From positions 13,618,501-13,682,500 of the forward strand of contig OY821787.1 in assembly GCA_963682175.1 (NCBI GenBank): DNA of 64,000 nucleotides, given 5' to 3'. The DNA comes from Triglochin maritima. Lineage: Eukaryota > Streptophyta > Magnoliopsida > Alismatales > Juncaginaceae. The notes beneath the pieces are model-generated. The model searched no databases. It was not told the DNA's origin and was given only the letters and a program-made list of their open reading frames with translations. Shown here piece after piece: positions 11,882 through 23,636 of this stretch. The position numbers and the translations under genes are program-made. Positions within the stretch are counted from its first letter, which is position 1. Each line of letters opens with the position of its first letter.

Positions 11882-13428
11882 TGATTAGTAGCATATCATG
11901 CATCATATTCATGTTATATATCTTTATTTTACCCCAATATTGTGCTACTCGAGTTGTTGTTTATAGTGTTTCAGGAGTTAGGAAATAAAGAAGAGGAAAG
12001 GAGCAAAAATGACCTAAATACAACAAGTATGGACTGACTTGGAAGGTACTGGACCTATTTGTAATGCACAAGGACTGGATCGCAAATCAGGAAAGACCCA
12101 AGTGCAAACCCGGAGGGACTTGATTGTGAAATGAAAAATATGGTGACATATGACTTGAATCAGATCAGTATTTCGCCAATCAAACTCCAAGTGATTCGAG
12201 CCAGCAGACCAGGACTTCATCTCACGTGCCAATTGAAGAAATAAAGTAGAAGCCAAAATCATAGCTCGATCGGACCTATTTGCTCCGCCCCTAGCGGATC
12301 AAAATGGTTCAAAGGACCTCCAACTTTGGTCGTGGGTTGGGTATTCAGATTAGAGCATTCTCGGACCATCAGATATGATTTAGAGTCGTCCGATTATTCC
12401 TAGATTAATCCTAACCATGTATTAGTCTATATAAACCATTGTAATCCCTCCTCTCCCTCTTCTTCTTGCTCCTCCATTAGTTTAGGTTTATTTAGCTACT
12501 GATTAGTGTAAGAGGAGAAACTTTATAATCTTTTCTTTTAAATCAAGTAGGTTAGTGTTGTTTTTTAATTACATGTCTTTCCTTTGATGCAGTTTCTTTT
12601 ATGTTGTTGTTTGCTTAATCTTGTTTTCCTTCATTTTCCATTATGGGTTTATGTTCTTTTCATGCTTTCTTTAGTGTAGAGATGAGTAGAGAGTAGTCCA
12701 TCCCCGTTTGGGGGTGGAGAAGAAAGTGTTGTGATTATGTGATGTATTAGTGTGTGCTAATCCTATCCTTTGAGCCTTACATGATTTCCACAACCATCTA
12801 ATGAGATTTCACTCTTATCTTTGATGTACTAATGCTATTTAGTGATGCTTAACACATGCTTAGATTAGTGAGCTTATTTTATGGGGAATGATGATGATAG
12901 GATAAGGATGGAGTAGAAGAAGGAAACAAGACATGTGCATGCATGTGCTCATGTTGGCTTTATCCTAATTAATATCTTGTATGTTTTGATGATTGTGATA
13001 AATCTTATTTCATGTGGAGACATAGTTGGATTTGAGTCATGATGCATGTGAACATATTAGCTTTATTTCAATTATTGTCTTGTACGTTTTAATGATAAGG
13101 TTTTATCTTATTTCATATGGAGGCAAAGTTGGAATTGAGTTTTATGATTTCATGTATGACATGTTTTGATGAGCACATTTAAACACACACATACACATAT
13201 TATCGTATTCGCTCTCTCTCTCTCTCTACCCCCTAAGGGGTTTAGCTTTTATTGTGTTGTTTTCCGATTTCCTACGCGTCGTAGTTTAATTTCGATCACA
13301 TCTCTCTCTTCTTCTCCCCCACTAGAGTATCGTGAATCTGACTCACACGCGCTCCCTATGGACCGACCCATTTTTTTCCATCGCTTCAACATGGCCATGC
13401 ACTTGCAGTGTTTTAACTGATTCAATCA
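11882..13428 (+). repeat. 5' LTR of element B
   Basis: 1547 bases, TGATTAG at the left edge and TTCAATCA at the right, followed by a decayed tRNA-Asp primer site. Its U3 has diverged GGACC-containing repeats and a TATA-like TATAAACC near 12440. The second half is clearly related to the A-family LTR (GGGGAATGATGA and CTTGTATGTTTTAATGAT-like blocks). Confidence 0.88.
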
Positions 13429-13434
13429 AGTTTT

Positions 13435-13452
13435 TAGTGTTGTTGCCGGGGA
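13435..13452 (+). other. Primer-binding site of B (decayed, tRNA-Asp)
   Basis: Aligns to TGGCGCCGTTGCCGGGGA, the complement of the tRNA-Asp 3' end as used by Athila elements. Four mismatches, all C-to-T or G-to-A, the pattern left by deamination of methylated cytosines. Confidence 0.75.
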
Positions 13453-15408
13453 GCGTCGTTTTCCTAGTCGAGTTCACCATTTTGGTGGGGGTTTTCCTTT
13501 GTTTTTCCATTTTATTTTCTCTTTTGGTTACTGGACGGGGCTACAAGTGAACAGGATGAACTAACTGAGCATAGTTGAAAGTTGTGGAAGTCTGGGGACC
13601 AGAATCCCCAGAAACTCCGCCACTGGCTGCTCTGGTACGTACTTTTAGAATTTTGTTTCAAGTATAGCTTCCTTTGCTTATTTCTAGTGGTTTCCTGTCA
13701 CTGTTGATGTCATGCATGCTCTATTTTAGTGTCAGTAATTAATTTGTCTTTCATGACCCCTTTTTAAGACAACTTGGACCATAAACCCAAAGTAAACGAT
13801 TAGACTAATTGTCATCTAGGTCATGCATCACTTGTAGACCATGTACGTGTTGGCTTTTTTGCCTTAATCTATGTTTTGATGATTTAATCAACCTAATCTT
13901 AATTATTATCATGTATAGTAGCGCACATATTGCATTGCATATATATTGTTTTGTGCTAATCTCTACAGGTGATCAAGACTCAAGGAAGAAAGGAAATCAA
14001 GTCAAGACATGTAATCAAGCTCATTTGAAGACATGTAAATTTGTATTTCTTTGAGTCTTAGGAACTTTGTGTAATTGAGCATACTTGAACTAAAAACTAC
14101 TCAAACACACACTAGGTTCCCTATAGAAGTCACACACGAAATTTCACATAATTTGGACTTCAATAGATCACCCAAACTTAGACCGGAAAACACTAAACCA
14201 AAACCCAAACCCAAACAGTCTGCCCACATTCGGTCGACCGAGTGATAAATTATCTTGTTAGTGTTTAACTGCCTAAGTTCGGTCGACCGTCCAGACCTTT
14301 ACGGTCGACCGAGTCCCAATTATTTTCCGACCGTTTGTTTTGTCGTATATACCCAACGATCATATTCGTATTAATAAAAAATACCCCAAATACATTTTAT
14401 GTATCGGTCGACCGAGGACCTTGTTCGGTCGACCAAACTTATGTCTCTTGACAAACCCAAAGTGTTTGATCACAGTCAAATCATACTCAAAGTGTGCTCA
14501 ATATTTAGAGAGTGTTGCCCCACTCATTTGTTGTTCAAGAAGCAAGGATTTCAGTGAAAGCCCGAAGTGTTGCCTCTTGGATTGTGAGAGGAAGAAGGTC
14601 AAGAAAGCGAGGGTGTTCGTGGTGCTTGTTTTGTAAAGGCATTCTCTCCCGGCCCGGAACGGGGAGTGGATAGTGAAGACGCGAGCGGAGCTTGAAGTGT
14701 CGAGCGGAGCTTGCAAGAGATGACGTAGGAGGGTGGCTGAACCTCTGTAATATCCCCCATGTTCCTTGTTGTTTGCATTATCCTCTTCCTTACTTGCTTG
14801 TTTATTTTAAATTCCGTTATGCATATCTTGATAGTTAAAATGTAGGTAATTAGTTTAAAAGTGATTAGAATTAGAGACCCTCACGATCCCACAACACGCA
14901 CTTGTCTTTTCTTTTCTTTACACTCTTGTTGTCGAATGCTGGCGTGGGGTACGTGCACCTGTTCTCTTATTCATGCATGGTTAGAGAATACATTAGTTAG
15001 TAAGGTGCATTGCAACAAGAGTGAGGTGAGTGTTTGTTTCAAGAGTTGATTGCTAGACTAAGACTCAAAACGCTACTAAGGAGAGGTTGTCCCATACAAG
15101 ATAAGGTGGGGGATTTCATCACCCTTTTGTTTGCCCCAAAAATCACTCGTAATCAAAAGCATTAATCAAAATCAAGTAGACATTGGCCACTAGGACTCGA
15201 GCACATTAGGAGAGTGATCCGGTTACGACCGTCATAGCGTGATCGACGTCACCCACTTTGTCGATACTAGGAGAGATGAGATCTCCGAATCTTGGCTCAC
15301 TTGTTGGGATGTGTGGTCTTCGTCGTAGGGAGGTGAGACATGTTGAGGCTGCGTGACCTCGCTGTTAGGCGTCGTCTAGTTTAGCCTAAGCTTGTGTGAG
15401 CCGTGTGG
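13453..15408 (+). other. Leader of element B, interrupted by a Copia-type LTR
   Basis: 13453-13847 and 14897-15408 match the A-family leader in order, for example the GATAAGGTGGGGGATTTCATC block near 15100 and the GGCGTCGTCTAG block near 15368. Matching stops at about 15408. The gap is the inserted LTR at 13848-14896. Confidence 0.75.
13848..14896 (+). mobile_element. Copia-type solo LTR inserted in B's leader
   Basis: Starts TGTTGGC and ends CCACAACA, about 1049 bases, splitting B's leader. The typical Copia/SIRE-like LTR layout is visible, including a GTGATCAAGACTCAAG block near 13970. Five CGGTCGAC(CG) motifs lie at 14228-14436. A related copy lies inverted at 55650-56791. I could not find a clean 5-bp target duplication (GTACG versus CGCAC), so the exact edges are uncertain. 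Confidence 0.6.
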
Positions 15409-15971
15409 TTACACAATATACATCTGAAATCAAAATAAAATTTCTAACGATCGTCGACCAATTGTCATCCGAGCTTAGTGGAAATTGGAACTCTATTGAG
15501 ATGTAGACTAAGCAATAACATCAAAATGAAAATTAAGGAATTATTAACCTCTCGATATATGTTTATTAGATTAGACATGGAAATAGAGTCAACAAATTAA
15601 GAGATGTGGAATATCACAAGATTCAAAGGTGAAAATGAAAATTTTCCATTAAATAAGAATCAAATAAAAAATTTAAATTTCAAGCATACATGTAATATGA
15701 GGCACGGATTACTATTTTATTTTCAAAAACAAGAGAAAAGGAAAATAGTGCATGTCCATAATCCCACGTCCCTCATACTCCACCTTGACCCAATCTTCGT
15801 CAAACTAAACCAACCCTCACAATCTCTTACACGTGCACATCCACATACTTCACATTACACGTTCATGCTTGAATGCAACCTCTCACCTTGCATGCAACGA
15901 CCCACGATCTCTATACATGATTCAACACTCAATAATCTCATAACCACCACCTCTCAAACGTATCTTACATT

Positions 15972-15979
15972 ATAAATAC
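15972..15979 (+). promoter_or_regulatory. Candidate TATA box
   Basis: TATAAATA about 48 bases before a CA-rich, leader-like segment and the short frame at 16027. Spacing is reasonable for a plant core promoter; no expression evidence. Confidence 0.35.
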
Positions 15980-16026
15980 CCTTTAGGTTTTTTTAGAGGT
16001 TACACACATATCAAATCCAAAAAAAC

Positions 16027-16218
16027 GTGAGAAGAGAAGAAGGGAGATCAATACATAAACCCATACAACTACGAACACCCCACCCATCACAACCTCTTGG
16101 ACTCCCTCTTCAATTCACAACTCCGACGCGACTTCGACTTGACTTCGCCGCAGAGGCTCCGGCTTCGTCGAACGTCCACTACGACTCCAGCAAGTACAAC
16201 AATGATTACGGCATCTAA
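16027..16218 (+). CDS. Hypothetical 63-residue protein
   Basis: Short frame starting ATGAGAAGAGAAGAAGGG and ending at a TAA, preceded by a candidate TATA box and an A/C-rich leader-like stretch. The product would be basic at the N-terminus and proline-rich in the middle, with no signal peptide, membrane segment or motif I recognise. Codon-level support is lacking and frames of this size arise by chance, so it is listed only because of its promoter-like context. Confidence 0.25.
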   Translation: MRREEGRSIHKPIQLRTPHPSQPLGLPLQFTTPTRLRLDFAAEAPASSNVHYDSSKYNNDYGI

Positions 16219-17270
16219 AAAAATTATGATAAAAATACACAACTCGTTACCGTTATTCCGGCAACTTTCATTTTGAGGAATTGTATCCGGATGGTTGTCA
16301 AACACGGTTATTCCGGCAACTTTTCTTTTGAGGAATTGTATCCGGTTTGATCGTTTATAATTCGACAAATAAAAATTGGACGCCGGAAGGCTGCCAAATT
16401 TGTCGTAGAAATTAAACATATATTATCATGATACAGTATAATCGATATTTGGGTGGCTATTGAATTCTGGGAAGATACAAATGTTTATATCAAAATGCCG
16501 TCAAAATCTTATCACAATCTTGTTAATTTCACCAAATCCAATCCAAAGTTTTGAAACCAAATACTATAATAATAAAAATAACTAAAGGGATTTGTTAACT
16601 AAACGGTTCAACCACATGTTTCTTATTCGTATGACCAAAGGAGTGATATCCAAAATTAATTCTGATCCATGTGAAATATGCACAATATCTACTTTGGAAG
16701 TTCTACGTGAAACAAAATTAGCCAATTTTGAAAGTCTACATGAAGTATATTTTGAAAGTATATTCACGTGATCCACGAGGATTGAAACTTCAAACCGAGT
16801 AATTTTGAGCAATAAAAGGAAACTATCACCAAATGAAGTTAAAAATCAACTCACAACAATAAGTCACAAATGATTTGTATTCTAAACAAGAGTAAAGTGG
16901 ATCAAACGAATGCAGTTGATATCTCAGGATCTATCTATATAAATTAGATGGTGGAATTTGAGATAAACCGATTATAAAGATCAAAAGGGAGAACATTCTC
17001 AAGTCGGTGATATATATATATAATAGTTTTCCTATGAGGTATACCTCATTTAAGTAAATATGAAGTACAAATTTTTGTGACGGTTGGATTAAGAAACATT
17101 ATTTTTTACTTTTAGATGCACTCCAAACCCTCTCAAACACCACTCCAAAATCCCTAAACCCACAAAACCCAACCCAAAATCCCTAAACCCATGAAGTTCA
17201 TCTCTTCTGCTCCAAAACCTTCAAACCATAGATCATCCCTTCATTTCCGGCGACAACAACGTTTCCGGCG

Positions 17271-19737
17271 ATGAAGACTAGGTCTTCTCCTAGACTGAAG
17301 AGTAGAACTTCTCCGAGATTGCATCATCGAAGTAAGATTTCATCTCTTTGTTTAGTATTGTGTACACATGGTTTGTATGCATGTATGTCTCATATGTCAT
17401 TCTTGGAATGTACTATACTTGCATATGGCACGTTGTGCTTATAGAAGATTTTAATTTTCCTGGCATGAAAACATCGACTGAGGGTGTGCATGGATGTATG
17501 AGATTGGAATTTGGGGTTAATTTATGACATGTTGTTCTTCTTGGAGAATTAAATGAAATTAAGAGAATGATTTATTTTTTTGGCATGCTATTATTTTTCC
17601 TTTGCTTATGTCCAAAAGTAAAAGAGATCGAAATGACCTTTTCCCCTCCCATTCTACCCAATTCTGGCACTTCAGAAGCAGAAACCACTTTTTTGTAACT
17701 AATGTGGCATTTGAACAACCAATTTGTCTGGTTAAAAAAACAATTGTCATCTCTTCTAACATGACCTAAAATAGTGATTGAAAGGACTAAATAAGAAAAG
17801 ATAATACAAAGGGCTTGGTTTTATGTTTCTTTCAAAGATTGCAAGTTTCTCAGGGAAGTGAAATTAAAATTTAATGCAAAGTTGCCTGTTGCTGAGGACT
17901 CATGCTTGATCAACATCTTAAGAGTTTGAAAGTTGACTAGGGTTTTTTGGTGAACGCTATTTAGTAGTGGGTGTTTCTATATGTTTGAGAACATAGAGTT
18001 TCTTGTAGAACCTCGTTTGGGATATTGTAGAAGCAATCTATTTTTCGGTCCTCTTTAACTTGTTCTGTAAGTTAGGGTCAATTTTTTACTTGACCTGGAA
18101 CTTTTATGGTATCAGTTTGTCTAGATACTAGTGCCATTTCATACTTGCGGTTAAATTGATCTCCTAATGAAAGACTATTTCTTTTGTAGCACATCTGCCA
18201 TCATTTAGTTTAGGATTGAGTCAGATTGAATATCAGAGAACTCCAAATCCAAGGCAAGGTCAGAGAATTGCCGACGTGGAGGGAATTAAAGTAAAGGAAA
18301 GTGAAGTAGAGAAAGTAAATGAAACCAAAGTCAAGGGAACAATAACGAAAAAGAGAAATAAAATGAAAGCAAAAAAAGAAAGGCCTGTATTTCTATGTAT
18401 TTCAGTCATACTTGTGTTCATTTTTAAAAAAATTGTTTTTATTTTAATTCCTAATTTATGTTAGGTGTTTCACATGAAATTGGTCCTCCACCACATACTA
18501 ATGCTCACAATTCATCACCTTCTCTTCATCGTTCTCCAATAACACATGGTACGTATTCTTTTTGCAGTTATATTTTAAACTTAAGTTTGTGCATTTTTTT
18601 AAATGTATGTTGATCGATTTTTTGTGTAATTTATTGACATTTATTGTTAGTTTATGAGTTTTTTGAATCACTTCATAATGACTATTTGTATTGTAAGTTT
18701 AGCCTTTTGTAATGTATTTTTATTGATTGTTTATGTATTCTTTTTGCAATTCTATTTTTAACATAAGTTTGTGTATTTTTGTAAATGTACGTCGATCGAT
18801 TTTTTGTGTAAATTTATCGACATTTACTGTTAGTTTATTAATTTTTTGAATCACTTCATAATGACTATTTGTATTGTAAGTTTATTCTTTTGTAATGTAT
18901 TTTTATTGATTTTTTATGTATTTTCAGTGTTAGTTTATGCAACTTTAAAGTTAGTTCATGCTTTTATAATCTATTTGTATTGTTTATGAATTTTAATTAT
19001 TTTTTGAATCATGTTGCATGCAGTTCCTATTCCATCATTTAGTTTGGGATTGAGTGAGTTGGAGGTTGAGGATTCAAGTCCATTATCATTCAAATTAACT
19101 CCAAATAGATCTGTCTCTGAAACGGAAGTATGTGCCACATCTACAATGAAGAAAAAAGGAAAGAAAGTTAAAGTACAAATGTAAAGAAGAATGCCAGGAG
19201 GAGGTGAAAATATATTCTTAATTGTAAAACTATTTACTTATTTTTTGAGAAACAAATAGTTGTGATTTCTGAATATTTCATTGCAGCTCAAACCTTCAAC
19301 ATAGATGTAGTGTGGCTTCATACAAGAAAATAATGGATAATGTAGAACTTGATGAGAAACAAATACTAGCCATTTCTTCTACATGTTTCAATCAATTTTT
19401 GGAGATGGGACATTTCATTGTAGATAGATACGTTATCGACGATCTATTCCGAAACTACATTGGTGGAAACACATTTTTGGTACTTGGCGAAAAGTTAAAG
19501 TTTGACGTTCAAGCTGTTGGAGACATTTTAGGTGTCTCGGATGGAGGCATTGACATGTTAGAAGTAAGAGACTTGGCAAGAGAAACTAACATTGCAGAGT
19601 GTTTGGAAGCATTTGCTCAACAAACTATCCTCAATATTACAGGTACAAGGTGTTTGAAAGCATTTTCTCAACAAATTCATGCATCCATGCTCAAAGACTT
19701 TAATTGGAAACATTCCTTAATTAATTTGAGATTATGA
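17271..19737 (+). CDS. MULE passenger gene, five exons; N-terminal part of a Ulp1-type MULE protein (tentative)
   Basis: Model by splice signals: exons 17271-17331, 18190-18396, 18465-18548, 19024-19180 and 19287-19737. All introns have GT...AG ends and all joints keep phase, giving about 319 residues. The N-terminus is basic (MKTRSSPRLKS). The motif PSFSLGLS occurs twice, starting exons 2 and 4, followed by lysine-rich stretches. Exon 5 codes a globular segment with FLVLGEKLKFDV and GDILGVSDGG. PSF(S/D)LG motifs are familiar from plant MULE proteins that also carry a Ulp1-like protease domain; none is seen here, so the gene may be C-terminally truncated. A GT at 19641 could be another donor leading to lost exons. 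It lies opposite the transposase gene and starts about 180 bases from the left inverted repeat. Confidence 0.5.
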
Positions 19738-20419
19738 TGATACAATACTTGCTTCATATATAACAATGAAAATTCAGGCATGCTCCAAGTTGTTAATACA
19801 AATTAATGTTTGCATAACCATGAAACAATTAAAACCAAGATATATAGTTTGGTACATGAGAAATCATGAACATGGATAAGTCCAAACTGAAAATTAAATA
19901 TTTCATTTGCAGCAGGATGTGCTATTATAAGATGAATTGAATACAACCACGGAAACAACATAGGAAAAAAAACCAATTTGAACAAATCCACTTGTAAGAA
20001 CATCAACTTAAGACACAAGACTGGACATTGTTGTCTACATAAAAAACAAAGGGTACACATTTATTCAGAAACTAATCTTACATAATATTAATTTTCACAC
20101 TCAACTCAACAACAGGAATCATGATTTAGAACTACTACTAATTAATTAACCTTGTATAGTAATTAAAATGTTGTTAAAAAGCTTGTTGAGAGGTTAAGAA
20201 ACAACAGTGGACAATACATTGCTCACTACATCCTACAAAACACTTTTATCACAACTTCAACTGTGGAAGGTCAATATAATACCTTGATAAAAATGATTCT
20301 CCACTAGCAGTCATAAAGTAAAACAAAACCATAGATATTTTTCTATTATTGTCATAAAACTATTACAAATCACATAAAGAAACCTTAAAAATAAGGATTG
20401 TTTTGCTTGCTATTATGAA
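19738..20419. other. Spacer between the convergent MULE genes
   Basis: AT-rich, no supported frame. Both genes end toward this interval, so it should hold their 3' ends, but no clear polyadenylation pattern stands out. Confidence 0.45.
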
Positions 20420-22056
20420 ATTTCTTCTAACTTCATCTGATCTGCATTTTTGAACGTCACAACTACGCTTCCTCAATTGACATGTACGTGAGTCATGACC
20501 AACACCATACTGGAGGCAAGACTTACATTGTCTAACATTTTCAGCCTATTTTTCTCTACCTAGTTTGATTCTTTTATTGTCACCTTTTGGCTTACATCCT
20601 CCTTTTCCACTGTCTTTCGTCTTTGCTTGACGTGGATTTAAAGGAGTTGGCTTATCTGTCACTTTTCTTGATGTTTCTGTTATTGAACTTCTGTTGTTAG
20701 TTTCTTCTTCAGAGACAACTGAAACAAGTGTTTTCTTCAACTGAATTTCTTCAAGTAATCCAATAAACTAGCCTTTGACAAATTCAAAAAATTCATCGCT
20801 AGTTAGGCCATCATTGATCACGTATTACATATTTTCATAAGCTCTACATACTTCTCTGGTTTTTCATTCTTGTTTTGTACGCTATGGATGACAATCTCAA
20901 TTTCATATTTAACTTTCTTGGGCCACATTTGCAACAAAAAGTGATCAGGCAATTTCAATATAAGTTTGTGAATAAAGAATGTTAGAATGTGACAACACAG
21001 AATACCAAAAAACTGCATCAAATTGCAACTGCATTGAGGATTGAACTTGTCCGGGTCACATCTAATTTTTTTAAACCCATCAAGCTTTTCAATTCTTCGA
21101 ACATGATATTGTTTGGATGCCTAAACAACATAAAAACAACAGTGTCATAAATTGAAATTGAAATGGTTTATATGTACAGAAACAACAATAAGAGCAATAA
21201 AAACTTCAAATTCCAGTATATGTACATCAAACGTAGGTACAATTACATATGACATAAGTAAAAACACCTAAAAATTATCATACGAAAACATGTTTGTGTT
21301 CTCTATAAGAATCAATAGGCTAGTTGCAAAATGAATTCGAGAAAATACAAAGACAACTGGTATGATACAAACTCATCCAAATGAAATGAAAGTTATATGA
21401 CGAAGGTAATAGTGGAGATTTATCTGAAAATACCTTTGAAGAGGAAGTTTCATTTGTCACTCGCTTGATGGTATAATGTAGACATTCCTTAACTTAATCT
21501 TGAAATTTAGCGAACATTTCTCGAGTCAAAAAATAAGACATTTGCTTCTCAAATATTAGTTGGCTGCACAACTGTGGGATACGATAGGTATCAACATGAT
21601 CCTTCAAGTTTTTTATATCTCTTGCTTTTAGTAAAATACATCGAGACGAACGATAAAGTCTAATAAAGTGTTTCTCTCATGAACTGATTCCTTCAACATA
21701 TGGTTTAAAGACTCGTTGTGCTGAGTACTATTTATGCCTGCTAAAAAACACCTTTGAGAAACACTGGAACCCACTTAGAACGCATATCGTATATGTTTCG
21801 GAGCCATTCATTTTTTGAGAGCTTGTTCAATTGGATCCACTTGATCAAGGTAGTCTCAAATTCACCATCATTAGCACTCCATAAAAGTGAATGGAAATCT
21901 CTCATTACGAGTTCACGTTCTGCAACATAACCAAGTTTGTATGGAAACTTTGATGTGATATGCCAAATACAAAATCAATGAACAGTGTCAGGATACACTT
22001 TAGCAATAGCAACATTCTTAGTTGGATCCTGGTCTGTTATGATGGTTGGTGGTGCA
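20420..22056 (-). pseudogene. FAR1/MULE transposase, C-terminal half
   Basis: Continuation of the transposase whose N-terminal half is 29391-30408; A2 separates them. Read leftward, it resumes at PPTIITDQD in the DDE domain, continues through a HITSKFPYKLGY block, reaches a SWIM zinc finger (C-x-C ... C-x-H: CSCNLMQFFGILCCH, about 20990-21035), and ends with a basic tail and a cysteine/histidine cluster near 20430-20520 (C-x2-C-x6-HDS-x2-C type). Breaks include a stop at about 21981 (CGA to TGA in the expected HRFCIWH motif) and a frameshift near 21750. It acted on the element's own terminal repeats when intact; this copy cannot. Confidence 0.78.
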
Positions 22057-22424
22057 TGATTGACATCATTTCATGCTCATATTTGTATCTTATATCCATT
22101 ATCTTACACCTAAGCAATGCTACATGACGAGTTTTATGTTTAGTTTTCAGGAATAAAGAGGTTTGAAGAGAAGAGCCATGAAAGGACCCAAAAGCTGGGA
22201 AAAAGGACTGAATGGTGAGATCTAGGGACCAAGATGCAAGGGAGAAGGACCTGAATGTAAGACAGAAGGACCTAAGAGCAAAACAGAATACTCCACACCA
22301 TCATGGGGAGTATTTTACCAATTCTATTCGGGTCGGAGCTCCAACAAGTCGAGTAACCGCATCAAAGACCAACAATACCAGAAAGCAAAGCCCACAACAA
22401 ATTCCAACACGATCCGACAATTTT

Positions 22425-22465
22425 GGACCGCCAATTGGCGGTCTTGGACCGCTAATTGGCGGTCC
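22425..22465. promoter_or_regulatory. Paired U3 palindromes GGACCGCCAATTGGCGGTC
   Basis: Two near-identical palindromes whose starts are 21 bases apart, about 120 bases upstream of the TATA box. The same pair occurs in the A3 LTRs and in the leaders of A1, A2 and A3. Spacing of two helical turns suggests binding by a dimeric regulator; this is inference. Confidence 0.5.
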
Positions 22466-22584
22466 ATATTGCTCAGGATCCGTCGAAATTTCTCCTGGAC
22501 TTGTATTAATGTTCTTTTAGGCTATTTTTGGTATTGGTTTAGTCCCACATCGGGGGATTGTCCCCGATTAGCTTTTTCCATGCT

Positions 22585-22592
22585 TATAAATA
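22585..22592 (+). promoter_or_regulatory. TATA box of A2 5' LTR
   Basis: TATAAATA in the context TGCTTATAAATAGAAC, conserved in the other A-family LTRs (28410s, 42825-42832 inverted). It sets the likely U3/R border just downstream. Confidence 0.65.
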
Positions 22593-23618
22593 GAACTCTT
22601 CACCTTCCATTGTAATTACCCATTGCTTGGTGGCATTCTCTCTACTAAGGAGTGAGCCTTGAAGCAAAAACTCAAGGTGGAGATGAATGCTACCTTCAAT
22701 GTGAGTCATTTGTTAATAAAATAATTCTTCTAGTTTCTTTCAATCTTGTCTTTTAATTTGTGCATGTTTGTTTAGTCTTTCCTTTCCTTTTATGTTTCTT
22801 TAATGTTTCTTGCCTTCTTAGTTAACTTTCATTTCAGTATTATGTTTTCTTTTGCTAATATAGTTAGTGTAATAAGTAGTGAGTAGTTTCATCCCCATTT
22901 GGGGGGTGGAGAAATTTGTGATATAATCATGTAGTGTATTAAGTGTGTGTTATCTTTATCCCTTGAGCTTTATATGATTTCCATAACCATCTAATGGGTT
23001 TTCACTCTTATCTTTGATATGCTAATGCTCTTGAATGAAGCTTAGCTTATGCTTTGATTAGTGGACCTATTTTATGGGGAATGATAAGGTTAGGATATGG
23101 ATGAAGTTAATATTGGAAACACAATTTGTAATGTATGTGCTCTTGTTGCCTTTACCTTAGCTAATGTCTTGTATGTTTTAATGATGTAGTGAAATCTTAA
23201 TTCATGTAGAGGCATAGTAGGGTATAGTCTTTATACTTGAGTTCATGTAGCTTCATTCCAATTATTGTCTTGTATGTTTTAATGATGTAGTCTTATCTTA
23301 ATTCATGTAGAGGCAAAGTTGGATGTAGTTTTATGATTTCATGCACTACATGTTGTTAGGAGCTTAATGAACACACACACACTTCTTTATGTTCACATTA
23401 TTTCTCTACCCCCTTTGGGGTTTAGTTTTCTTGCTTTTCTTCCATTTCCATTTGCGTTTTAGTGTAGTTTAGTGTAACCAACATTTCTTCCCTTTCTTTA
23501 CCTCTCGCCTTCGCACAAACCAAGTGTCGACACACCTCCCAGTGGACGACCCGTATTTGCCACCGCTTCAACGCGGCCGTGCACTTGCAGTTAAATATAA
23601 AACGATCAATCAAGTTTT

Positions 23619-23636
23619 TGGCGCCGTTGCCAGGGA
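23619..23636 (+). other. Primer-binding site of A2 (tRNA-Asp)
   Basis: TGGCGCCGTTGCCAGGGA, one base different from the complement of the tRNA-Asp 3' end, six bases after the LTR. A tRNA-Asp primer is characteristic of the Athila lineage. Confidence 0.88.

Larger units (their letters stand above)
15409..17021. other. Unassigned DNA between element B leader and the MULE
   Basis: No match to other parts of the window and no transposon domain. It holds a possible small transcription unit (TATA at 15972-15979, short frame 16027-16218) and two direct copies of a ~40-bp segment containing TTATTCCGGCAACTTT at 16251-16290 and 16306-16345. The rest is AT-rich and featureless. It could be captured genomic DNA or unrecognised retroelement sequence. 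Confidence 0.5.
22057..23612 (+). repeat. 5' LTR of A2
   Basis: 1556 bases, TGATTGACATC to GATCAATCA. U3 holds five ~21-bp repeats with GGACC cores (about 22185-22280), two tandem palindromes (22425-22465) and a TATA box (22585-22592). R/U5 ends with the GTGTCGACACACCTCCCAG and ACGCGGCCGTGCACTTGC blocks common to the whole family. Confidence 0.92.

Noticed and set aside
17140..17195. Telomere-type CCCTAAA repeats
   Set aside because: Only two degenerate CCCTAAACCC occurrences in a C/A-rich leader; not an array.
22212..22520. 102-codon frame in the A2 LTR as a gene
   Set aside because: Lies in U3 upstream of the TATA box, is driven by 21-bp repeats and has no recognised domain; kept only as an observation.
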